Part shown: positions 8,809-17,500 of the stretch, piece by piece
Layout of the letters: each line of letters begins with the position of its first letter
Position numbering within the stretch: position 1 is the first letter of the stretch
Assembly: GCF_019145495.1 (NCBI RefSeq)
Contig: NZ_JAHSTU010000005.1
Coordinates: forward strand, 186,001 to 250,000
Reading direction: 5' to 3'
Length of the DNA stretch: 64,000 nucleotides
Source of the DNA: Pseudomonas azerbaijanoccidentalis
GTDB lineage: Bacteria; Pseudomonadota; Gammaproteobacteria; Pseudomonadales; Pseudomonadaceae
Program-made: the position numbers and the translations under genes
Notes under the pieces: model-generated
Database searches by the model: none
Told to the model about the DNA's origin: nothing
What the model saw: only the letters and a program-made list of their open reading frames with translations

Positions 8809-9768
8809 ATGACGCCGCGTCGCTTACGTCAGTTTCTGGCATTGATAGAACATGCCCACTTTGGCCGGGCTGCAAAATCTCTGGGCGTTTCCCAGCCTGC
8901 GCTGAGCAAAAGTATCCAGTTGCTGGAGAGCGAATTGGGGGTCACGCTGTTTGATCGACGCACAGACGGCGTCGTACTGACGGCGTTTGGTCAGTTGCTT
9001 CGGGATAAAAGCCAGCGTTTGTTAGTGGCCGAAGAGGATCTGCGGCGCGACATCACCCTGTTAGCAGGAGGCGATATCGGCGCGCTGAAAGTTGCCTTGG
9101 GTCCCTATCCGAGTGTGACCAGCGGATACGCCAGCATCGCGCGCTTGCATGCCCGACATCCGCAGATCAAGGTCACTGCCCATGTCGCCGGCTGGCGCGA
9201 AGTCGCTCAACAGGTCGCCACCAGTGCCGTTGATCTGGGGATCGCTGAAATCAGCACTTTGCAAGGCCGGGAAGAGTTCACCTGTGAATTGCTGGGTGAA
9301 CATGTCGGCCGCCTTTTTTGTCGCCCCGGCCATCCGTTGCTCGCGCAAAAACGCTCACCAACGATGGCGCAAACACTCGATTACCCTTGGGTGGCCTCGC
9401 GCATACCATTGCGACTGGTGACCCATTTGCTTCCGGCAACGTTGGGCTGTGCCGGCACCTACGATCCATTGACGGGTGATTTTGTACCGGCGATCGAAAT
9501 AGACGTGCCCATGCAAATCGTCAAATTCGTCGAGAACAGTAATGCCCTCGCGTTAGGCAATTTATCGACTTTTGAGCAGGAAATCAGCGCAGGAACAATC
9601 GTGCCGTTGCCCGCCCATGACCCTGCCCTGCGCACCCGTTATGGCTTCATCTACCTGAAAGAGCGCTCGCTGCCACCCGCAGTAGAGATTTACATGCAGG
9701 AGGTGCGAGCTGTGGAAGCTGAAATTTGTCAGCGTGAGCGCATCCTGGCCCGGATGGGCAGTAAATGA
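8809..9768 (+). CDS. LysR-family regulator divergent from the alkyl sulfatase (SdsB-like)
   Basis: A 319-residue LysR regulator. The HTH is at residues about 4-62 (LRQFLALIEHAHFGRAAKSL then VSQPALSKSIQLLESELGV and LFDRRTDGVVLTAFG). An effector-binding domain follows from about 90. It is divergent from the alkylsulfatase gene with 161 bases between starts, the same arrangement as SdsB1/SdsA1, so it is probably the activator that responds to the surfactant or its alcohol. The intergenic DNA is AT-rich around 8755-8800 and would hold both promoters. No other target is obvious nearby. Confidence 0.85.
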   Translation: MTPRRLRQFLALIEHAHFGRAAKSLGVSQPALSKSIQLLESELGVTLFDRRTDGVVLTAFGQLLRDKSQRLLVAEEDLRRDITLLAGGDIGALKVALGPYPSVTSGYASIARLHARHPQIKVTAHVAGWREVAQQVATSAVDLGIAEISTLQGREEFTCELLGEHVGRLFCRPGHPLLAQKRSPTMAQTLDYPWVASRIPLRLVTHLLPATLGCAGTYDPLTGDFVPAIEIDVPMQIVKFVENSNALALGNLSTFEQEISAGTIVPLPAHDPALRTRYGFIYLKERSLPPAVEIYMQEVRAVEAEICQRERILARMGSK

Positions 9769-9870
9769 ACCGAGGGGACTTATTACCGATAAAAACGCCA
9801 ATCTACATATTGTGTAATATTACTGATTAATATAGATTCCCAGTCAAATCTGTAATGACCTGGAAAGGCC
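9769..9870. promoter_or_regulatory. AT-rich promoter region upstream of the PaaX-family gene
   Basis: The region 9781-9850 is very AT-rich compared with its surroundings and carries an imperfect inverted repeat: AATCTACATATT (from 9801) against AATATAGATT (ending 9839). It probably contains the promoter and possibly the operator for the regulator/desaturase pair. No box was assigned with confidence. Confidence 0.35.
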
Positions 9871-10653
9871 ATGAAACCTTGCGTAAAAAGCCTGGTGCTC
9901 GAACTCCTCGTGGCCAAGGACGGCGCTCCCTTGCAGGTCAGGGAAGCCATCGTCGCCTGTGAGCTATTCGGAATCAGTGAAAACAACGTTCGGGTGACCC
10001 TGGCGCGCCTCACCATCGAAGCATTGCTTGAAGGTGCGGGGCGCGGGAGCTATCAGCTGGGACCGCAGGCCAAGGAAATCTCCTCGCAATTGTTTGAGTG
10101 GCGCCGCGTGGAGCAGCATCTGAGGATGTGGGACGGCAGTTATCTGATGGTCGCGTGTAACGCCTTGGGACGCAGTGACCGCAACGTTTTGCGCCAGCGC
10201 GAACGCGCGCTGCACATGTTGGGCTTCGCAGAGCTGGACAAGGACTTGTACGTGCGCCCGAACAATATCGGGCCCGATACCGAGTCTTTGCGTCGACGCT
10301 TGATCGAACTTGGCCTGGAGCCCGCCGCGTTGGTTTTCCAGGCGACGGATTTCGAAGCAGCGCAGACACAGCGCATACAGGACCAATGGAACGGTGATTT
10401 GCTTAACGACAGCTATCGCCGTACTTGCCAGCAGCTGGACAGCTGGGTACTGCGCGCCGAGCAGTTGAAGCTCGATGCGGCCGCACGCGAATCATTCATC
10501 CTCGGCCGCGAAGCCATTCGCCAGATCATCTTCGATCCGCTACTGCCGGAACCGCTGGTGGACGTGGCGCTGCGCACTGAGTTCTTTGCCAGCACCAAAC
10601 GTTTTGTGGACCACGGTCACCAGATCTGGCGCAGCTTTTTGCAACAGCCCTAA
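9871..10653 (+). CDS. PaaX-family transcriptional regulator
   Basis: A 260-residue protein of the PaaX type. The N-terminal winged helix (KSLVLELLVAKDGAPLQVREAIVACELFGISENNVRVTLARL, residues about 4-46) has the family's typical recognition helix NNVRVTLARL followed by a GAGRGSYQLG wing. The middle and C-terminal parts are the PaaX-type ligand-sensing domains. PaaX itself binds phenylacetyl-CoA and represses phenylacetate genes, but no paa genes are here. The only downstream neighbour is a fatty-acid desaturase 56 bases away on the same strand, suggesting this paralogue senses an acyl-CoA or other CoA thioester and controls membrane lipid unsaturation. GGAAAGG lies upstream of the ATG. Confidence 0.8.
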   Translation: MKPCVKSLVLELLVAKDGAPLQVREAIVACELFGISENNVRVTLARLTIEALLEGAGRGSYQLGPQAKEISSQLFEWRRVEQHLRMWDGSYLMVACNALGRSDRNVLRQRERALHMLGFAELDKDLYVRPNNIGPDTESLRRRLIELGLEPAALVFQATDFEAAQTQRIQDQWNGDLLNDSYRRTCQQLDSWVLRAEQLKLDAAARESFILGREAIRQIIFDPLLPEPLVDVALRTEFFASTKRFVDHGHQIWRSFLQQP

Positions 10654-10709
10654 GACTCAACTGACTCATCACCCCAGGCCGATCAAGGCGTTTGATGTCG
10701 AGGATAACC

Positions 10710-11699
10710 ATGCATAACAAAACCAAAATCAGCGATATTCTCAGCCGCGATGAAATCAAATCCTTTAGCGAGCGCTCAGACGCCTGGGGCGCATGGGCAG
10801 TGGGGTCAACCTGGGGCGTGCTGGCCTTGACCTTTATCGGTCTGGCCTGGGCTCGCGAACTTTTGCCGTGGTGGGGATTCAGCCTCGCCTTGATCCTGAG
10901 TGTGGTCATCATTGCCGGGCGGCAGTTGTGCTTTGGCATTTTGCAACACGACGCGGCACACGGGACGTTGTTCAAGAACAAATGGTGCAACGACGTTCTG
11001 GTCGATTGGTTGTGCGCCCGGCCCATTTGGAACGATCTGCGCAAGTACCGCCCATACCATCTGACCCATCACGCCAAAACGTCTACGGCCGACGATCCCG
11101 ATCTTTGCCTGGTGGCTGGGCTACCCACGACTCGCCGCTCATTGATGCGTAAGTGTATGCGAGACCTTTCGGGTGTGACCGGACTCAAATTTTTGCTGGG
11201 CCGCCTGCTGATGGATGCCGGCGTATTACAGTGGTCGCTGACCAGCGATGTCCGACGCCTGCCGCAGGAAAGTCGTCGTTGGTGGGACTATCCACGGACG
11301 TTCTTCAGAAACGCCCGCGGCCTGTTGCTCACCAACGGTTTGCTTTTGACTGTGTTCTGGATAAGTGGAAACGGCTGGTTGTATGGCGTCTGGGTCCTGG
11401 CGTATATCACTCCGTTCCCGTTGTTCATCCGAATTCGCTCCATGGCGGAACATGCCTGCCTGGAATCAAGCCCAAACGTATTGCGCAGCACCCGCACTAC
11501 ACAAGCCGGTTGGATCGCTCGTGCCTGCGTGGCGCCGATACGGGTCAACTTCCACATTGAACATCATCTGATGGCCTCAGTGCCCTATTTCCGCCTGCCG
11601 AAATTACATGCACTTTTGCGGCAACGCGGCATCGTGGCACAACCACCCACCTACCTGCAGGTGCTCAAGCGTGTGAGCATGCGAACTCACGACGTCTGA
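10710..11699 (+). CDS. Membrane fatty-acid desaturase
   Basis: A 329-residue integral membrane desaturase. The three histidine boxes are HDAAHG (residues 80-85), HLTHH (117-121) and HIEHH (near 290), which together ligate the di-iron centre. Hydrophobic segments lie at about 28-50, 54-75 and 205-245. It introduces a double bond into an acyl chain at the inner membrane. The last box has the I-E-H-H form and there is no fused cytochrome b5. The start at 10710 follows GAGGATAACC; a TTG 18 bases upstream is less likely. It probably forms an operon with the PaaX-family gene. Regioselectivity cannot be told from the sequence. Confidence 0.85.
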   Translation: MHNKTKISDILSRDEIKSFSERSDAWGAWAVGSTWGVLALTFIGLAWARELLPWWGFSLALILSVVIIAGRQLCFGILQHDAAHGTLFKNKWCNDVLVDWLCARPIWNDLRKYRPYHLTHHAKTSTADDPDLCLVAGLPTTRRSLMRKCMRDLSGVTGLKFLLGRLLMDAGVLQWSLTSDVRRLPQESRRWWDYPRTFFRNARGLLLTNGLLLTVFWISGNGWLYGVWVLAYITPFPLFIRIRSMAEHACLESSPNVLRSTRTTQAGWIARACVAPIRVNFHIEHHLMASVPYFRLPKLHALLRQRGIVAQPPTYLQVLKRVSMRTHDV

Positions 11700-11828
11700 T
11701 TGATAGGCCGGGAAATACAGGGATTCAAGGGGCTGTAAAAAATAAGTGTCCAGGAACGCAATGTGGCGTTATTGAGCTATACCCAATAGTCCCCCCCACC
11801 GTACTTCTTCCATTATTGGAGGTTGTCA

Positions 11829-12281
11829 ATGAAACCCTGTCTCCCCCTCTCAGCGCTATTGATCAGCGCAACTCTTTTCGGCTGTTCCAATTCTACGCAC
11901 TCCCCATCAATGAATCTGCCTTTGGCAGCGACCCAGAAAAATCCTGGTCATACCGCCACGACCACACTGACCGGCGAAGGCAATCAAACCAATTTTGACT
12001 TCTACATAACTGGCGTTCCAAACGGCACCATCCTGCCGCCGCGTATCTACACCTTCATCACCAAAGGCACCTGCCAGCAGCCTGGAGCCGCCGCCTTCGC
12101 GATGAATGACAAGGTCAACACTGAACCCAATGCGGGTACCGGTGGCTGGACTTTCTACAGAAGCGCGCCGATCGCCATGCAAGAGCTGCTTTCCGGCAAG
12201 TACGCCGTTGTTGTGCGCACTTCGCCCGAGGATGGCAGCGCCGATATTTTCTGTGGCGATGTTGCGCACGCGACTCGGTGA
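11829..12281 (+). CDS. Predicted lipoprotein of unknown function
   Basis: A 150-residue precursor with a lipoprotein signal: MKPCLPLSALLISATLFGC, lipobox LFGC with the modified cysteine at residue 19. The mature part begins SNSTHSP and looks like a small beta-rich domain, with two further cysteines (GTCQQPG and DIFCGDV) that may form a disulfide. I do not recognise a family. GGAGG at 11818-11822 lies 6 bases before the ATG. It stands alone between the desaturase and the arylsulfatase. Confidence 0.7.
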   Translation: MKPCLPLSALLISATLFGCSNSTHSPSMNLPLAATQKNPGHTATTTLTGEGNQTNFDFYITGVPNGTILPPRIYTFITKGTCQQPGAAAFAMNDKVNTEPNAGTGGWTFYRSAPIAMQELLSGKYAVVVRTSPEDGSADIFCGDVAHATR

Positions 12282-12596
12282 AACGCCCGTCGTTTTCTTT
12301 ATCAGCTGATGAGTACTTCAGGTAGCGATTGTGGTTAGCGCATGCAAGTGGGTGACTATCCAGTTGTAATCCTGGCGTTACATACACCAGCAACATGCTG
12401 CAATCGCCCAATCATTTTGAAAAACCGCACTAGACTCCACCTGCGCCTTAATCCGTGCACGGTCATGCAATACGGGGGAAATGATTCTGTACGCAGTACC
12501 TAGGCTAATTACTCGGTGGTCAATGCACCAAGGGGCAATGTAGATGCGCACTCGTCACCGGGTTGCCAATACCCTGATACAACGAGGAATCCTGGT
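12282..12596. other. Intergenic region upstream of the arylsulfatase
   Basis: This 315-base gap holds no convincing gene. It contains a GGGGGAAATGATT stretch near 12473 and an AT-rich TAGGCTAATTACT near 12502, which look like promoter elements for the arylsulfatase. GAGGAA at about 12583 is the ribosome-binding site for the ATG at 12597. Confidence 0.4.
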
Positions 12597-14255
12597 ATGG
12601 AACAGCTATCGGATCGTTTCAAGCTATCTATTGTGTTTGCTGCGCTTTTGTCATTAAACGGACTAGCCCAAGCGGCTCAAACGGAAAAGACCAACATTCT
12701 GTTTATCGTCTCCGACGATACCGGCTATGGCGATCTTGGCCCCTATGGCGGTGGGGTCGGTCGAGGCATGCCGACTCCCAGCATCGATGAGCTGGCGGCA
12801 GAAGGGGTCACTTTTTACTCTTTTTATGCCCAGCCAAGTTGCACACCGGGTCGGGCGGCCATGCAGACCGGACGTATCCCTAATCGTAGCGGCATGACCA
12901 CCGTGGCCTTTCAGGGCCAGGGCGGCGGCTTGCCAGCCGCCGAATGGACATTGGCCTCAGTGCTGAAAACCGGCGGCTATGACACCTACTTCACCGGCAA
13001 ATGGCATTTGGGCGAAGCCGATTACGCGCTACCCAATGCGCAAGGTTATGACGTGATGAAATACGTCGGCCTGTATCACCTGAACGCCTACACCTACGCT
13101 GACCCGACCTGGTTCCCGGACATGGATCCGGAAACCCGCGAGATGTTCCAGAAGGTCACCAAGGGCGCATTGTCCGGCAAGGCGGGTGAAAAACCGGTCG
13201 AAGAATTCAAGGTCAATGGTCAGTACGTCGACACGCCGGTCGTAGATGGAAAACCCGGCGTGGTCGGCATTCCGTTCTTCGATAACTACGTGGAAAAAGC
13301 CGCTCTGGAGTTTCTCGACACGGCAGCCAAATCGGACAAGCCGTTTTTCATCAACGTCAATTTCATGAAAGTGCACCAGCCGAACATGCCGGCACCGGAG
13401 TTCATTCATAAGTCCATGTCGAAGTCCAAGTACGCCGACTCTGTCGTCGAACTCGACACCCACATTGGCCGCATCATGGACAAGCTCAAGGCGCTCGGTC
13501 TGGATAAGAACACCCTGGTGGTTTACACCACTGACAACGGTGCTTGGCAAGACGTCTATCCAGACGCTGGCTACACCCCGTTCCGGGGGACCAAGGGCAC
13601 CGTTCGCGAGGGCGGAAACCGGGTGCCGGCCATAGCTGTGTGGCCAGACAAGATCAAGCCGGACACGAAAAACCACGAGATACTCGGTGGCCTGGACTTG
13701 ATGGCAACCTTCGCTGCTGTCGCCGGCGTGAAACTGCCGGAAAAAGATCGCGAAGGTCAGCCAATGGTCTTCGACAGTTACGACATGACTCCGGTGCTAA
13801 CCGGCAGCGGACCTTCTCCACGCAAGGAATGGTTCTACTTCACCGAGAACGAACTGTCCCCGGGTGCGGCGCGTGTCGGCAACTACAAGGCTGTTTTCAA
13901 CCTGCGAGGCGACAATGGCGCGCAAACAGGTGGCCTGGCAGTGGACACCAACCTGGGATGGAAAGGCGGTGAAAAGTATGTAGCGGTAGTGCCTCAGGTG
14001 TTCGACTTGTGGCAAGACCCGCAAGAGCGCTACGACCTGTTCATGAACAACTTCACCGAACGGACCTGGACCATGGTGCCGATCTCAGCCGCTATCATGA
14101 AGTTGATGAAAACCTACATCGACTACCCACCGCGCAAATTGCAAAGCATGGGCTATGACGGTCCGCTCGAATTGTCGAAGTACCAAAAATTCCAATACAT
14201 ACGCGACACGCTGAAAAAAGACGGCATCAATGTGCCAATGCCATCCGGCAACTGA
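12597..14255 (+). CDS. Periplasmic arylsulfatase (formylglycine-dependent)
   Basis: A 552-residue type I sulfatase. Residues 1-27 are a signal peptide ending NGLAQAAQ. Metal-binding Asp40/Asp41 are in IVSDDTGYGD. The sulfatase signature is SCTPGRAAMQTG with Cys82, the residue converted to formylglycine (C-x-P-x-R). Further active-site features include GKWHLGEADY and the TTDNGA metal motif. It hydrolyses aryl or other sulfate esters in the periplasm. No formylglycine-generating enzyme lies in the window, so maturation must rely on one elsewhere. The start is set by GAGGAATCCTGGT before the ATG. The convergent gene encodes an outer-membrane channel-like protein. Confidence 0.9.
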   Translation: MEQLSDRFKLSIVFAALLSLNGLAQAAQTEKTNILFIVSDDTGYGDLGPYGGGVGRGMPTPSIDELAAEGVTFYSFYAQPSCTPGRAAMQTGRIPNRSGMTTVAFQGQGGGLPAAEWTLASVLKTGGYDTYFTGKWHLGEADYALPNAQGYDVMKYVGLYHLNAYTYADPTWFPDMDPETREMFQKVTKGALSGKAGEKPVEEFKVNGQYVDTPVVDGKPGVVGIPFFDNYVEKAALEFLDTAAKSDKPFFINVNFMKVHQPNMPAPEFIHKSMSKSKYADSVVELDTHIGRIMDKLKALGLDKNTLVVYTTDNGAWQDVYPDAGYTPFRGTKGTVREGGNRVPAIAVWPDKIKPDTKNHEILGGLDLMATFAAVAGVKLPEKDREGQPMVFDSYDMTPVLTGSGPSPRKEWFYFTENELSPGAARVGNYKAVFNLRGDNGAQTGGLAVDTNLGWKGGEKYVAVVPQVFDLWQDPQERYDLFMNNFTERTWTMVPISAAIMKLMKTYIDYPPRKLQSMGYDGPLELSKYQKFQYIRDTLKKDGINVPMPSGN

Positions 14256-14263
14256 AACAGGCG

Positions 14264-14295
14264 AAAAATGGCGACCTCATGGGAGGTCGCCAATT
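14264..14295 (-). terminator. Terminator between arylsulfatase and outer-membrane protein genes
   Basis: A perfect 10-bp stem TGGCGACCTC (14269-14278) / GAGGTCGCCA (14283-14292) with loop ATGG. On the minus strand it is followed by five Ts, so it is a good terminator for the gene ending at 14319. On the plus strand it has only ATTT and may act weakly. Confidence 0.75.
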
Positions 14296-14318
14296 TGCCA
14301 TTTAAGGTTTGCGTAGAG

Positions 14319-15134
14319 TTACTTGGGAAACAACAGCGTATACGCCACCCGAAACCCCCAGCCCTGCGCACCATCTTTAGGGCTGTCAGCCCAATACCGT
14401 GGGCCCACTTGCAAGCTCATGGGTTGATGACCGACTTTGAACAACTGGGTGACGAAAAGGTTGATCGGTACCGACCACTCGCGGGTCTGCCAGTCATACG
14501 TAGACTCGGTGTTGATACCGAAAGTCGTATAGGTATGGGTGGTGTAGCTGAAGAACGGTTGCAGAAAGGTCTGGTTGATTTTGTCTTTGTCGTCAGGCGG
14601 GCTGTTGTCAAGCGACCAGATGTGATTGGCCAGAATACCGCGGGTCCATCCATTGGTTTGTTTCAGGGCAACCACGGTAGGTCCAGCCCCCCATTGTTCA
14701 CCACTCAATAGATCATCACTGCCGGTCGGCACAAGGATTACCGGCCCTGCACCCCAGATCCAACCACTCGCGGTTGGGTGCTTGGGTGAAAAAAAGAAGC
14801 TCTGGGTTACATCTCCGACCCCGGATTTGTCTGCCTGCCCCCCCGGTACCAGACCGTGTTGATCGATGACCGGCAAGATGGTTCGGGATATGAGATTCCA
14901 CTCGTCATTGAGAGTAAAGGGCAGCACGGGCTGGATATTGGTGACGCTTTGGTAACCCTCGCCACTGGGCCCCAGCTTCTGATTCCAGTTGTACTGAATG
15001 GGCACGCTGTAAAGCGCCGCCACCGGATTCAATGATTGTTTAGCCAGCTCGGCCTGGCTATCGGCAGTTTTGCCGGTATCGGGCCAGATCATCACCAGGG
15101 CCATGACAGGCATGAGGTGGACGACTTTGCTCAT
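14319..15134 (-). CDS. Outer-membrane transporter/porin-like beta-barrel protein
   Basis: A 271-residue precursor with an N-terminal hydrophobic leader (SKVVHLMPVMALVMIW). The mature part is rich in alternating strands with aromatic girdles (VPIQYNWNQKLG, WNLISRTILPVIDQ, DVTQSFFFSPK) and ends in VAYTLLFPK. The pattern fits the channel-like MetA/phenol-degradation transporter family of outer-membrane proteins. The start at 15134 is preferred because AAGGAG sits just before it. It converges on the arylsulfatase and may help sulfated or aromatic compounds cross the outer membrane; this link is positional inference only. Confidence 0.65.
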   Translation of the reverse strand: MSKVVHLMPVMALVMIWPDTGKTADSQAELAKQSLNPVAALYSVPIQYNWNQKLGPSGEGYQSVTNIQPVLPFTLNDEWNLISRTILPVIDQHGLVPGGQADKSGVGDVTQSFFFSPKHPTASGWIWGAGPVILVPTGSDDLLSGEQWGAGPTVVALKQTNGWTRGILANHIWSLDNSPPDDKDKINQTFLQPFFSYTTHTYTTFGINTESTYDWQTREWSVPINLFVTQLFKVGHQPMSLQVGPRYWADSPKDGAQGWGFRVAYTLLFPK

Positions 15135-15437
15135 CAGTAGCTCCTTCTCGATAACGAGAACATGCTCTACCACTGCGGTTGTACCGCCTCGACGCGAAGC
15201 GACCCGCAGGAGCTTAGTTCAGGTTTTCTCGACTAGGATCAATTCGACTTGAGCGCGCGGGTGGGACGCCTGCCGCTTCTCCATAGGACACGTGAAACCA
15301 GAAGATCACCACGCAGGACTTCAAGGCCGCAATCAACAAATTAAACGCTGATTTCTGGGCGTTTACCCGCAGTTGAGTGCTGTTGAATTCGCCAACCCGT
15401 TGGCGAGTGAATAAACCTGAAAAAGAGGAATACCGCC
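15135..15437. other. Divergent intergenic region with a palindrome
   Basis: This 303-base gap separates divergently transcribed genes and should contain both promoters. It has an 18-bp palindrome, TCGCCAACCCGTTGGCGA at 15389-15406, about 30 bases upstream of the lipoprotein start. This could be an operator or the base of a leader hairpin. I see no gene. Confidence 0.4.
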
Positions 15438-15866
15438 ATGTGGGACCGATCATCGTTTCTGCTTTCAAGATTACAGACGCCGCTGCTCACCACAGCGCTC
15501 ATCGCCAGTGTGCTCGCGCTGGCATCCTGTGCGACGGTCGATGCGCAAACAACCGCCTACGTCGGGGTCGAACACCCCGCTCCAACCCTGGCAAATGAAG
15601 TACAGATCATGCGCGTAGCACCCACTCGACCGTATGTGCGGCTCGGTGAAATCCTGATCGACGCCAGTGTTGACCCGGCGCCGCCCATCACCCAAGTCGA
15701 GGCGAAACTGCGCGAGCAAGCCGCGACGCTCGGTGCAGACGCGGTAGTCGTGGTCTACGACCAGATCCAGCCCGTGGCCGCGTACGTGTCAGGGCCGCTG
15801 TGGAGCCGCGACATAAACACGATCCAGGGACGCAAACTCAAAGGCATTGCCATCAAATATCAATAA
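15438..15866 (+). CDS. Predicted lipoprotein of unknown function
   Basis: A 142-residue precursor. A long hydrophobic leader (LLTTALIASVLALASC) ends in lipobox LASC at Cys31. The mature domain has the pattern EVQIMRVAPTRPYVRLGEI followed by VEAKLREQAATLGADAVVVV, reminiscent of small periplasmic proteins with a YbjQ/DUF4156-like alpha/beta domain, but I cannot name the family. AGGAATACCGCC precedes the ATG. It is 14 bases upstream of a second lipoprotein gene and probably shares its transcript. Confidence 0.7.
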   Translation: MWDRSSFLLSRLQTPLLTTALIASVLALASCATVDAQTTAYVGVEHPAPTLANEVQIMRVAPTRPYVRLGEILIDASVDPAPPITQVEAKLREQAATLGADAVVVVYDQIQPVAAYVSGPLWSRDINTIQGRKLKGIAIKYQ

Positions 15867-15880
15867 TGAGGTGCACAACA

Positions 15881-16339
15881 ATGAAAGCTATTTTGTCCGG
15901 GCTGACGCTTATATTCGCGACTGTACTGATCAGTGCATGCTCCGCAGTGGGATCAACCGAGGGTGGCGCTGGTGAAACCGAAATTCGCGCAGGGAAGATC
16001 GAACAGATAACTCTGACGCAAATGCAGACAAATCACGACAGTGGCGTAGGCGCCGTACTCGGTGGCCTTGGCGGGCTCGGGATCGGCAGCCTGATCGGGC
16101 GCGGCACCGGGCGCGATGTTGCCATGGTCGCCGGCGCGCTTGCCGGTGCCGTCGGCGGCAATTACGCGGAGAAGAAACAGTACGACCAGCCCAAAGAGGC
16201 GCAACAGATCATTGTGCGGGTCAAGAGTGGCGTGCTGGTGTCAATCACCCAGCCTATCAATCCGTCTCTCGGTAAAGGCATGAACGTTTATATCGAAGGC
16301 TCAGGCAATGATGCTCGGGTGGTACCGCAAGGCAGTTGA
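15881..16339 (+). CDS. SlyB-like glycine-zipper outer-membrane lipoprotein
   Basis: A 152-residue precursor. The signal MKAILSGLTLIFATVLISAC ends in lipobox ISAC (Cys20). Residues about 65-100 are a glycine-zipper 2TM segment (GVGAVLGGLGGLGIGSLIG, then MVAGALAGAVGGNYAEKK). The C-terminal strands (QQIIVRVKSGVLVSITQP) match the SlyB/Pcp type. Such proteins sit in the outer membrane and are linked to envelope integrity under cation stress. The ATG at 15881 was chosen because it starts the signal peptide. It is the second gene of a two-lipoprotein unit. Confidence 0.8.
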   Translation: MKAILSGLTLIFATVLISACSAVGSTEGGAGETEIRAGKIEQITLTQMQTNHDSGVGAVLGGLGGLGIGSLIGRGTGRDVAMVAGALAGAVGGNYAEKKQYDQPKEAQQIIVRVKSGVLVSITQPINPSLGKGMNVYIEGSGNDARVVPQGS

Positions 16340-16361
16340 AAAGGGCGAAAAAAAGCCGGTT

Positions 16362-17366
16362 TCATTCGAGCAACTGACGACGCCTGGCGCCCGGCGACAT
16401 TAAGAACCAGCGCCGGCAAGCGCGATTGAAGACACTTTGTTCGCTATAGCCCAGAAGGCCGGCAACCTGAGACATAGGCATGTGTTTTTCCGCCAGGTAG
16501 TGGTCGGCACGCTCGCGACGCAGCGTCTCGACCACTTCGTCGAAGCTGCGCCCCTCCTCGGCCAGCCTGCGTTGCAACATACGCACGTGCATGCCGAGTT
16601 GCTCGGCAATTAAGGGCAAACGGCAGCGCTGGATCGGCATCATGCGCAGCACCAGACGCTCAACTTGTTTGACCACATCGGATGTCGCTTGCAAGTCAAA
16701 CTCGTCGAAGTAGCGTTCCAGTGCGTGATGCAGGTAAGGCGCCTGCTGCTCGATCCGTTGACTCAGTTGTTTGTCACGCAGAACCAGGGCGTTGCAGGAT
16801 TGGCCGGTATACACCTGCGTTTTGAAATAACGCCCGTAACGTGCCTGTGCGGGTAAGTGATGAGCTGAAAACAACACCGACTGGGCAACGAAGTTATCGC
16901 CGTACAGCACCTTCATGCCGTTATGCGCCACCCCCATCGCCAGCGCCTCCATCTGCCGCCGTGGGCTGTGTCCGGAAAGCCGGATATCGATCAGCAAACG
17001 CGGTGCCTTGGCCTCACTCAGGTCAAGATCAAGCCGAATGCCCGGACTGTGGTAACCGATAAAACGGATAATTTGCGCCAACGCTTCTCCCGCCGTCGCG
17101 CATGTTCGGGCGATCACCGCAATCGGTCCGAGTATATGCAAGTCCTGATACTCGGCCATGCGCAAACCAAAATCAGGGCATTCCAGCTCTCGCGCAGCAA
17201 ACTCCAGCAGCCCTACCAACGAACGTAACGGCACACGCGCGTCTTCGTCCATCAGCAGGTCCGGGTTGAGGCGAAAGTGTTCAAGCATCAGGTCGGCATT
17301 CCCGCCGAGCTGGCTTGTCACTTCACGGAATCCGGTAAATGAGGTTGTTCTGATCAAAGATGTCAT
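16362..17366 (-). CDS. AraC-family regulator (arabinose-binding-domain type)
   Basis: A 334-residue AraC/XylS regulator of the subgroup with an N-terminal 'Arabinose_bd' sensor (residues about 20-205, with LMDEDARVPLRSLVGLLEFAA and GLRMAEYQD) and a C-terminal double HTH (about 230-330, with CRLPLIAEQLGMHVRMLQRRL and SQVAGLLGYSEQSVFNRACRRW). The ATG at 17364-17366 starts the usual family N-terminus. It is divergent from a GMC oxidoreductase gene. Two 21-bp-spaced direct repeats lie in between (17366-17402), so it probably activates that gene and controls itself. Confidence 0.87.
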   Translation of the reverse strand: MTSLIRTTSFTGFREVTSQLGGNADLMLEHFRLNPDLLMDEDARVPLRSLVGLLEFAARELECPDFGLRMAEYQDLHILGPIAVIARTCATAGEALAQIIRFIGYHSPGIRLDLDLSEAKAPRLLIDIRLSGHSPRRQMEALAMGVAHNGMKVLYGDNFVAQSVLFSAHHLPAQARYGRYFKTQVYTGQSCNALVLRDKQLSQRIEQQAPYLHHALERYFDEFDLQATSDVVKQVERLVLRMMPIQRCRLPLIAEQLGMHVRMLQRRLAEEGRSFDEVVETLRRERADHYLAEKHMPMSQVAGLLGYSEQSVFNRACRRWFLMSPGARRRQLLE

Positions 17367-17402
17367 GTCATCAAAGATCAAATAAATGTCACGAAAGATC
17401 AA
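17366..17402. promoter_or_regulatory. Direct repeats, candidate AraC-type binding sites
   Basis: TGTCATCAAAGATCAA starts at 17366 and TGTCACGAAAGATCAA at 17387. The two copies differ at two positions and are exactly 21 bp apart, two helical turns, as expected for an AraC-family dimer. They begin at the AraC gene's start codon and lie about 100-135 bases upstream of the GMC gene. Confidence 0.55.
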
Positions 17403-17500
17403 TTTTTTTCTGAGCGTTCGAGCCAACAATCCTTGCCGGATAACCACGGTTGCTTCGTTGCGAAGTCGCCCCCTGTTCACTCGCTCGGGATCGTTCTGTG

